Source: Anaerolineae bacterium (GTDB taxonomy: Bacteria; Chloroflexota; Anaerolineae; B4-G1). Taken from it: 8,872 nt of DNA. Positions within the stretch are counted from its first letter, which is position 1; the number at the start of each line of letters is the position of its first letter. Below are positions 1 through 5,901 of this stretch, one piece after another. The stretch covers positions 1 through 8,872 of the forward strand of contig JAUWOI010000154.1 of the NCBI GenBank assembly GCA_030612185.1, written 5' to 3'. The position numbers were made by a program, and so were the translations under genes. Under the pieces are notes generated by a model. The model was not told the DNA's origin. It saw nothing but the letters and a program-made list of their open reading frames with translations, and searched no databases.

Positions 1-60
1 CTTACCTAAAAAACAAGCTGAAATTATCTTTCCCTCTGAAAAGGGAAGTTACTGTCCCTA
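1..60. other. AT-rich tail, possible edge of inserted DNA
   Basis: GC is 22/60 here against 40/60 in the next 60 bases. It holds a short hairpin, TTCCCT at 30-35 and AGGGAA at 42-47, and the motif AGTTACTGTCCCTAC at 47-61, which resembles ends I have seen beside IS200-like (REP-associated) transposases. The segment coincides with loss of family similarity in the DprA-like protein. The identity of the inserted DNA is a guess. Confidence 0.35.
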
Positions 61-442
61 CTGTGGTCACAAACCTCCTGAAGGCATCCTCCAGAGCCGA
101 GTGCAGGTGGGCGGGCGGGCGCCGGTACAGCCCCCGGGCCAGAACAAGCACCAGGGGCCAATCGCCACGTGACAACACGGAGAGCGCTTCATTCTCAACG
201 GGAGCATGGAAACCACTGATGATGATGGGACCATGTCGTCGCCACTGCCTGGCCAGATCATGCACAGCTAGTAGCACGCCGGCAGGAGCCTTGGTCGAGG
301 AGAGCAAAGCCAGGGCGGGTTCGCCTTGGGTGACTCGCGTCCAGATGGCCGGGTCACCCAAAAAGACTGGAGAGTCAAGGGTGTATGGGAGAGATTCTTC
401 TGCCAGAAAGGCGACATCTGGCCATGATGCACGGCCGTTCAT
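2..442 (-). CDS. DprA/SLOG-like protein, probably C-terminally truncated
   Basis: Protein of 146 aa resembling the short DprA-related (DNA-processing, Rossmann/SLOG fold) family. Recognisable parts are FLGDPAIW at 27-34, ALALLSSTKAPAGVLLAVHD at about 43-62, the hallmark ISGFHAPVENEAL at 75-87 (GFHSPxExxxL type) and RGDWPLVLVLARGL at 92-105. In relatives, as I recall, the chain goes on for several dozen residues with a segment like GRLLLLSPF. Here it changes after about residue 121 into an unrelated low-GC tail (VTTVGTVTSLFRG...) and stops at the window edge, so it is probably truncated by inserted or rearranged DNA. The ATG at 442 directly follows the TAG of the DUF262 gene, with GGAG 9 nt before the ATG. 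DprA relatives bind single-stranded DNA, and SLOG proteins can bind nucleotides; the role here is unknown. Family placement is from pattern memory and moderately sure. Confidence 0.68.
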   Translation of the reverse strand: MNGRASWPDVAFLAEESLPYTLDSPVFLGDPAIWTRVTQGEPALALLSSTKAPAGVLLAVHDLARQWRRHGPIIISGFHAPVENEALSVLSRGDWPLVLVLARGLYRRPPAHLHSALEDAFRRFVTTVGTVTSLFRGKDNFSLFFR

Positions 443-2479
443 CTACCACAGCTCCACATCGTACTCCTCCTCAGGAATACCAATCGCCTCGATAATGTTG
501 GAACAAAGCTGCTTAATGGTATCAGCGTTCAGATTGACATACACCCACCAACCGTTTTCAAGTTGGTGGGATCTGCTGAGAGGCTCTCTGGTGAAATACT
601 TGGGTAGTTCAGCTACGACCTGCTCTTCAAACTTGTTGCCGCTCCACTGGGACGCCACCTCTGCCGTCTGGCGCAAGACATCGCGCCAACTGTTCACAGG
701 ATAGACCTCGTCCAGGATGACCACGGCTTTCGGCTTTTCGTTCCAGCCCGCGGCCGTCTCGCCCAACTGGGGCCAGATCTCGGTGATCTTGACCATCAAC
801 CATTGCGCCCGACTGCGGATGGACTGGCCATCCCAAACCGCTGGCGCCATTTCGCCAAAGCAGGTCTGGTTGAGCAGCAGACCATGTTCGGCCAGTTTTT
901 GCCGTTTGGTCTCATAGATGGCGTTGGATAGTTGCGAGTTCCAGCCCTGGGTCACCACCGTGAGGTTGCCGAGGGTGTGCAGCAAGTCGTAGTCCTGTTG
1001 CCAGTTGTCGCCAAGATGGTGCTTCCATGCCTCTGTGGGCGTTTGCGGCATGATGTGTTCGATGGTCGGATTGTCGCTGAGCACGGTGTACGCGCCGCTG
1101 CCTGCCGACAGATGGCGATTGATGGAATCGAAAATCAAGGCCAGCTTTTTGCGGGTGTAACTATCCTTCTTATAGATGCTAATCATCTCAGCCGCCTGTC
1201 TCAGCCGCGCATCGGTTGGCTCGTTTCTGGTTCCCAATGCCTGACACAGCGACGCCGCAAAGTCTGTCACGTCCACATCCTTGACCAGCGCCGGGAACAT
1301 CTTGTTGAGGTAGTTGGTGGAATCCCGGTTGAGGAAACGGCGCACCATGTAGGTCTTGATGGTGCGCAGGCCAGCCTGGAACTCATCCAGGGCTAGGCGG
1401 CCCTGTTGCCATTCATTGTACATGAAAAGCAGGAAGGGATAGCCGGTGGCGCTTTCCAGCACGTTGAGGCGCTCCAGTTGCTGCCGCACCTCCTTGTTCG
1501 GCTCATGCTGCGGGCGCAGGAGGCGGTCGTAGTAGCCGGCAAAGCGTTTGAGCGTGGTCAGCTCTTGCTCGAAATCGGCCACACTCATGACCTCGCCTTG
1601 ATCTCGAAAACGGGAATAAACGTGCTCCTGATTAACCAGCACGCCCGACAAGTAGGCAAAGTAGTGGCGCAGGAAGGCCGTGAGCTCGCCCAGGCGGGAG
1701 CGCCCGACCGTGCGCTTTTCCAGCAGCATTTCCTCGATGGGCGACCATAGTTCGGTAAAGACCACCTCCTGGCGTTCGGGCGGCAACTTCATGGCAATAT
1801 AGTTGCGCACCAGATCGGCCTGGGTCAGGGATTTGCCCTTGTAATTCAGGCTTTCAAAGATCTCGTAGGGGCGTTCGTTCTGGTTGAGGTTGATAAAGAC
1901 GACTTGCAGGCTGATCATCAGCACGTTGAAGAGACGGTTGGGGTCAATGTCGCCGCTCTTGAAACGGTTGCCCAGTTGCGTGGTCAGGTAGTCGAAGGCC
2001 AGTGGGATCTTGGACTCCACGCTAGGTGGAGGCGTCTTGTTATCGATAATGGCGCAGTAACTGACCCGGTCGCCATACTTGAGCGTGGGCAAGAGCTTGT
2101 AATAGAGATTCCCGCTTTCGTCCTGGTTAACCAGCATCCTACGCACTTTGCGTTGCAGGTTGGCGTGGTCGCTATCAAGGAGCCGGCCCAGTGCGCACAG
2201 CAATAGGGAGATGGTGGCGAGGCGTTGCTGGCCATCCACCAGGCGAAAGACCGGCACCGTACCCGCCTGGGTGCCGTCGTTGATCACGACCAGGGAGCCC
2301 ATGAAATGTTCGGGCGGCTGCTCCTCGTTATATATCTCGTAGACGCCAAAGATATCCTTCATCAGGGTATGCCACTCCCGTTTCTCCCAAGTGTATTCCC
2401 GCTGAAAGTGGGGCAGGACGTAGTGCACGTCGCCGCCGGAGCTGAAGACTTTGACCATGTGCAGGCTGTCGGCTTTCAT
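443..2479 (-). CDS. DUF262/DUF1524 (GmrSD-type) nuclease
   Basis: Predicted NTP-dependent nuclease of 678 aa with the GmrS and GmrD halves fused. The N-terminal DUF262 domain shows LPHFQREYTW at 22-31 (QREY 26-29), FMGSLVVI at 59-66, the hallmark DGQQR at 82-86 and FESLNYKGKSLTQADL at 208-223. The C-terminal DUF1524 (His-Me/HNH-like) domain shows EHIMPQ at 474-479, GNLTVV at 504-509 and conserved Asn and Lys residues at about 514-525, so both active sites look complete. Residues 580-678 carry an extra domain with SWRDVL at 597-602, which I recall from the ends of other restriction-related proteins but cannot name. Known members (GmrSD, BrxU, SspE) cut or restrict DNA in response to base or backbone modification. 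The ATG at 2479 directly follows the methyltransferase TAA with purine-rich AGGAGG and GAGG upstream, indicating translational coupling. Pairing with a methyltransferase suggests it reads, or is restrained by, the operon's own mark; that is inference. Confidence 0.95.
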   Translation of the reverse strand: MKADSLHMVKVFSSGGDVHYVLPHFQREYTWEKREWHTLMKDIFGVYEIYNEEQPPEHFMGSLVVINDGTQAGTVPVFRLVDGQQRLATISLLLCALGRLLDSDHANLQRKVRRMLVNQDESGNLYYKLLPTLKYGDRVSYCAIIDNKTPPPSVESKIPLAFDYLTTQLGNRFKSGDIDPNRLFNVLMISLQVVFINLNQNERPYEIFESLNYKGKSLTQADLVRNYIAMKLPPERQEVVFTELWSPIEEMLLEKRTVGRSRLGELTAFLRHYFAYLSGVLVNQEHVYSRFRDQGEVMSVADFEQELTTLKRFAGYYDRLLRPQHEPNKEVRQQLERLNVLESATGYPFLLFMYNEWQQGRLALDEFQAGLRTIKTYMVRRFLNRDSTNYLNKMFPALVKDVDVTDFAASLCQALGTRNEPTDARLRQAAEMISIYKKDSYTRKKLALIFDSINRHLSAGSGAYTVLSDNPTIEHIMPQTPTEAWKHHLGDNWQQDYDLLHTLGNLTVVTQGWNSQLSNAIYETKRQKLAEHGLLLNQTCFGEMAPAVWDGQSIRSRAQWLMVKITEIWPQLGETAAGWNEKPKAVVILDEVYPVNSWRDVLRQTAEVASQWSGNKFEEQVVAELPKYFTREPLSRSHQLENGWWVYVNLNADTIKQLCSNIIEAIGIPEEEYDVELW
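452..455 (-). promoter_or_regulatory. Ribosome binding site of DprA-like gene
   Basis: GGAG on the minus strand, 9 nt before the ATG at 442, located within the last codons of the DUF262 gene. It is a modest site, in keeping with coupled translation from the upstream gene. Confidence 0.55.
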
Positions 2480-5400
2480 TTAATCCTCTTCCTCCTCGCC
2501 GTCATGGAACAATTCATCGCCCATGCGGTACTTGATATCGTAGTTGATGATAAAGTCGAGTTCCTCATCCGTGAAGCCGTAGTGCTGCGCTAGTACGTGG
2601 TCAATCTCGTCAATGATCGGCTTGCTCAGTTTAGTAATAATCGCCTGAATGGTAAGTGTATCATGTCTGAATCGCATTGTTCTATCTTCAGAGTTGGCAC
2701 ACAAATCAGCCATCAATTCATCTGCTAACCCAGCCAGCAAGACCCCGTACTTGCCATCTGCAAGCCTGTCCAAATCCACCGGAAAGCTATTCACTTCACG
2801 CTTGTTTACATGGCGGCAATCTGAAAAGACAGTAATAAACCAATAGAACAGGTTTGAGTTGAGGCAGCAAAGCGCAGCCTTGGCATGGAGATCGCTACCG
2901 AAGTTGAGTTCCTTGAATTCAGAAGGGGGCCGACGTTTGCCTCGTCCATCAAGCACACGTGGAACGAAATTCAGAACCTGAAGAAAATAACCAACCTTTC
3001 GCGAGTAGAAAACTCGATGTTCACTTCCACGAGTGAAGAATAATCCAAGGCGCCGTCTTTGCCGGGAAAGTTTCAGTATCAAGCCTTGCTCTAGCTGAGA
3101 AGATAGCTTGGCCAGACTGTTGTCGACCAACGATCCTTCAGCGTTTGCATACTTCAATCCTTGGAACACCATAGATCGCTCTGTTTTGAACCATTTGTTG
3201 TAACGAGTGGAAAATCTGATCGGATTCTCAGTTTGCTCACCAATTAAGTGGATGGTTAGACGAGAGTGCTCAAGACCGTCGAAGAGGCGTGAGGGACGGT
3301 CATCAAAGGAACTATAGCAGAGCTCACGACTAGTAATCAAGCCCTGGAGACTCCTGTAGCGGTCAGTTGACACAGAAGAAACTGGAACGATAAGACCCAA
3401 TCGTCCATTCCCAGAACAGAGCCGCAGGCATCTCTCTATCACTAATGCGTAGAGATTGCCGGCTCTCTCACAGGTGTAGCCAGACGTGTTGTAGTCTCCA
3501 ACTGCCCTAAGTTCGACGTATGGTGGATTCCCGACTATCGCATCAAAGCCACCTCGCATGAGAATGCCATAGAACTCGATAAACCAGTGAAAGGGCTGGT
3601 GGGAGGCCAGCCACTTCTTGTACGCTGCTGGCTTGGTCACATCTACCCCATACCCCTGTGCCAGGTAGCGGTTCAATTCGTCTTCCAGTGCTTTCAGCCG
3701 CTGCCGCAGCGTCTCTTTTGCCTCGATGGAATCCTGGGTGTACTCGCGCATGTCGTGCGCGGTCTGCATGGCCCGGAACTCTTTAAACAGGCGGTCTACA
3801 CCCTCTGCTCTTTCCTCAATTTGCTGTAAGGTGTCCAGGTCTTCGCTAGACAGCAACTTGGCCTGGCGTACCCCGTCGCCAACACGTTCACTGCGTATCG
3901 CCTTCTGAACTTCTTCTCGCGTGGCAAAGCCCACCAGCGTATTCCCGGCGCGGATGTTGAAGTCTATGTCAGGCAGGGGCTCGATGTTCTCTACCCGATC
4001 CACCTGGGCCACCAACTTCAGGAAGAAGCGCAACTTGGCGATCTCTACCGCCTCGGCCATGATGTCCACTCCGTACAGGTTGTTGACCACGATGGATTTG
4101 AGGACAAAGTAGCTTCGGTTGGGCCTGTCCTGAGCGTAGCCGAAGGAATGCCGCTCCATCTGCTCCAGCACCTGGCGGAAGTCCCGGTACTTGTGCGGAT
4201 GGTGGTCGCCATGCGCCAGTTCGGCCACGAACGCTTCCATCCGACCCAGGCACGCCTCATACAGCGGCTCCAGGATGTTGAGCGCGGCGAACAGAAAAGC
4301 GCCCGACCCACAGGTGGGGTCTAGCACCGTCACCCCGTTGATCGCTCGCCAGAAGGCGCGCAGCAACTCCGGTCCCTCGCAGTTCTCTATCACGTCCTGG
4401 GCAAACTGCCGGATGTCGAGGTTGTAGGTGATCAGGTCGTTGATCGAACGCACCTCTCCGTCCACCAGTTTAAGCCACACTTCTTCGTACCGTTGGCGCC
4501 GCGCCACGGTCTCCCGCCAGATCTCGGTGGGCAGCGCGTATTCACCCGGCGCGCGGGTGTTCCACGGGCCGCGCTGGCTCACGTCGTTTATCCCCGCCGC
4601 GATCTCCGGCGGCAAAGCCAGGCCGGTTCCCTTGCGCACCGCTTCGTAGATGTAGCGGTCGGGGTCGGCGGCCAGCAGCGCCCAGACCGATTGCTCTCCC
4701 TCAAACGCGACGCGACACTTTTCCCTCGCCTGGTCGAAGAGAAAGGGGATGACGGTGTTCTTGCTGATGTATCCGGTGATGTCCTCTTTGGTGTAGTAGG
4801 CCCCCATCTGCTTCTGGTTGATGTACTTCTCGAAGATGTAGCCCAACACGTCGGGGTTGATCTCGCGGTCATCCCGCAGCGGCCGGTCGTCCAGATGCCA
4901 CTGGTAATCGTCAAAAAAGTCAAAGAGCCGCTCGAAGGCCGCGTCGGGAATCTGGATCGTCCGACCGTGCAACTGCTCTACCTCGTGCTGCTGGAAAATA
5001 TCGCCGTTCAGAAAGGGAATGTCGCCCAACAAGGCCCGAACCTGCGGCGACCGCTCCTCCGGCGTCCTGGCGAATCCCTCGAAGAACAGCGGACACAGAA
5101 AATCGGCGTAGAAGCGGTCTGGAGAAACCAGGCTTTTTCCCAGAAACCCGGTTTCTTGACTTTGCGCCAGTTTGTGCCGCAAGTAGTCCGGGTCGCCATC
5201 CAAAAAGCCCTTCTTCTGGATAAAGTAGATGAACATGAGTCGGTTCAACATCACCGACACGTACCAGCGCTCCATCTCCTCATCCGGTATCCCTTCGAGG
5301 AACTTCTGAAAGGCGTCGCGCTCCTTCTTGAAGCGGTCGTAGAACCTTTTGGTGGCTCGTTCCACGTTGAAGGCAGCCCGTACGCGACCGGTCACATCCA

Positions 5401-5836
5401 CCAGGGTCAGGGTCTCTTCTTCCTCAAAACTGAAGGCGATGGCTTGTAACTTCTGAATCAGCGAGTCGCCCGGCTGCTGGATGGTGTGGTGGTGTTCCCG
5501 GCTGGCCAGCGGCCTGCCCACTTCCCGCCGCACCCATTGCCAGATCTGCTCAGTGCGCTCCCCGTCAACGTAGATGATGAAATGCTCGCGCAGGGAGCGG
5601 GCCACCTGCCGCTCAATCTTGCGCCGCGTGGCATACGGGGGGATGGTCTCCACGGCACAGGTAAAGGCCACCACACCCCGCTTCTCGGCCACGGCTTGCA
5701 GCATGAACTGCCCTTGGCCAGCGTCAATCTCCACGTCCAGGCTGGTGGTGTAGTTATCCCAGCCCAACTCCTCAATGAACAGAGACTCAAAGTCAAATTC
5801 CTTGAGGTGGCGTCGGGCCCGTGCCATATTGAGCAT
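2480..5836 (-). CDS. Eco57I-like adenine-N6 DNA methyltransferase, type IIG/PglX-like
   Basis: Predicted S-adenosylmethionine-dependent DNA methyltransferase of 1118 aa that methylates adenine N6. The frame is open back to 5977, but the ATG at 5836 is chosen because AGGAGG lies 6 nt before it; the longer start would overlap the helicase gene and translate a palindromic repeat. Numbering from 5836: an N-terminal domain (1-190) in which I see no clear PD-(D/E)XK or HNH motif; GAYYT at 345-349, typical just before the catalytic core; SAM-binding motif I DPTCGSGAF at 506-514; NLYGVDI at about 586-592; catalytic NPPY at 770-773; a probable target-recognition region at about 780-1060; and a conserved-looking C-terminal tail ending in EEEED. 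Repeat-derived peptides interrupt residues 228-238 and 564-572. Base composition drops from just before NPPY to about residue 1065, suggesting exchange of the specificity region. It could be a solitary type IIG enzyme, but the operon suggests it is the modification and specificity subunit of a multi-gene system. Confidence 0.94.
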   Translation of the reverse strand: MLNMARARRHLKEFDFESLFIEELGWDNYTTSLDVEIDAGQGQFMLQAVAEKRGVVAFTCAVETIPPYATRRKIERQVARSLREHFIIYVDGERTEQIWQWVRREVGRPLASREHHHTIQQPGDSLIQKLQAIAFSFEEEETLTLVDVTGRVRAAFNVERATKRFYDRFKKERDAFQKFLEGIPDEEMERWYVSVMLNRLMFIYFIQKKGFLDGDPDYLRHKLAQSQETGFLGKSLVSPDRFYADFLCPLFFEGFARTPEERSPQVRALLGDIPFLNGDIFQQHEVEQLHGRTIQIPDAAFERLFDFFDDYQWHLDDRPLRDDREINPDVLGYIFEKYINQKQMGAYYTKEDITGYISKNTVIPFLFDQAREKCRVAFEGEQSVWALLAADPDRYIYEAVRKGTGLALPPEIAAGINDVSQRGPWNTRAPGEYALPTEIWRETVARRQRYEEVWLKLVDGEVRSINDLITYNLDIRQFAQDVIENCEGPELLRAFWRAINGVTVLDPTCGSGAFLFAALNILEPLYEACLGRMEAFVAELAHGDHHPHKYRDFRQVLEQMERHSFGYAQDRPNRSYFVLKSIVVNNLYGVDIMAEAVEIAKLRFFLKLVAQVDRVENIEPLPDIDFNIRAGNTLVGFATREEVQKAIRSERVGDGVRQAKLLSSEDLDTLQQIEERAEGVDRLFKEFRAMQTAHDMREYTQDSIEAKETLRQRLKALEDELNRYLAQGYGVDVTKPAAYKKWLASHQPFHWFIEFYGILMRGGFDAIVGNPPYVELRAVGDYNTSGYTCERAGNLYALVIERCLRLCSGNGRLGLIVPVSSVSTDRYRSLQGLITSRELCYSSFDDRPSRLFDGLEHSRLTIHLIGEQTENPIRFSTRYNKWFKTERSMVFQGLKYANAEGSLVDNSLAKLSSQLEQGLILKLSRQRRRLGLFFTRGSEHRVFYSRKVGYFLQVLNFVPRVLDGRGKRRPPSEFKELNFGSDLHAKAALCCLNSNLFYWFITVFSDCRHVNKREVNSFPVDLDRLADGKYGVLLAGLADELMADLCANSEDRTMRFRHDTLTIQAIITKLSKPIIDEIDHVLAQHYGFTDEELDFIINYDIKYRMGDELFHDGEEEED
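2484..2496 (-). promoter_or_regulatory. Ribosome binding site region of DUF262 gene
   Basis: AGGAGG lies 11 nt and GAGG 5 nt before the ATG at 2479. The same bases encode the acidic EEEED tail of the methyltransferase, so the polyglutamate end doubles as the initiation signal for the next gene. Confidence 0.75.
2640..3560. other. Low-GC specificity segment inside methyltransferase
   Basis: Hand counts give 24/60 GC at 3181-3240, 26/60 at 2821-2880 and 26/60 at 2641-2700, against 43/60 at 4621-4680 in the same gene and 42/60 at 2221-2280 in the next gene. One line within the segment is higher (32/60 at 3241-3300). It starts just before the NPPY codons (3529-3518) and ends before the conserved C-terminal tail, so it covers the probable target-recognition region. 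Edges are approximate. Confidence 0.7.
4121..4147. repeat. Dispersed CCTTCGGCTACGCTCAGGAC-type repeat in methyltransferase
   Basis: The minus strand contains CCTTCGGCTACGCTCAGGAC followed by AGGCCC, a short sequence I recall as a very common dispersed repeat in Chloroflexota-like genomes. It is translated in frame as SFGYAQDRP, residues 564-572, between the QMERH helix and the NRSYFVLKS segment. As I recall, relatives there read roughly RHPNRRYF with no extra residues, so about 8 residues (24 bases) look inserted. Confidence 0.72.
5123..5156. repeat. 34-bp palindromic repeat, copy C, in-frame in methyltransferase
   Basis: Same length and ends as copies A and B, with a decayed left arm (AGAAACCAGG) against an intact right arm (CCCGGTTTCT). 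On the minus strand it encodes ETGFLGKSLVS, residues 228-238 of the methyltransferase, in the helical region before the catalytic core. The substitutions suggest an older copy. Confidence 0.88.
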
Positions 5837-5842
5837 CTGCGT

Positions 5843-5848
5843 CCTCCT
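5843..5848 (-). promoter_or_regulatory. Ribosome binding site of methyltransferase
   Basis: AGGAGG on the minus strand, 6 nt before the ATG at 5836. It decides the start: an in-frame start at 5977 lies inside the helicase gene, and the ATG at 5827 is too far from this site. Confidence 0.88.
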
Positions 5849-5869
5849 GGCGAGATAGTGGCGAGATAG
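5848..5869. repeat. Tandem 11-bp repeat next to palindrome copy B
   Basis: TGGCGAGATAG occurs twice head to tail (5848-5858 and 5859-5869), between the methyltransferase ribosome binding site and palindrome copy B. The second copy runs into the first two bases of the palindrome. It may be a duplication left by insertion or by replication slippage. Confidence 0.85.
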
Positions 5870-5901
5870 AAACCGGGTTCTTTCTGAATAACCCGGTTTC
5901 T
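5868..5901. repeat. 34-bp palindromic repeat, copy B, at helicase stop
   Basis: Perfect 12-bp inverted repeat, AGAAACCGGGTT at 5868-5879 and its exact complement at 5890-5901, with a 10-base loop. It fills more than half of the 64-nt gap between helicase and methyltransferase. Its edge supplies the last base of the helicase TAA stop (5903-5901). As RNA it would form a stable hairpin between the two genes. Confidence 0.93.

Noticed and set aside
7..48. Hairpin plus T-run as an intrinsic terminator of the operon
   Set aside because: The stem is only 6 bp (plus one wobble pair) and the T-run lies about 16 bases after it, and both fall inside the coding frame of the DprA-like gene.
63..704. 213-codon plus-strand open frame
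   Set aside because: It crosses the DprA-like and DUF262 genes on the opposite strand, with low-complexity Ser/Arg-rich sequence and no known domain.
4493..5449. 318-codon plus-strand open frame
   Set aside because: It lies wholly opposite the methyltransferase in GC-rich DNA, where antisense frames stay open by composition; its protein resembles no family I know.
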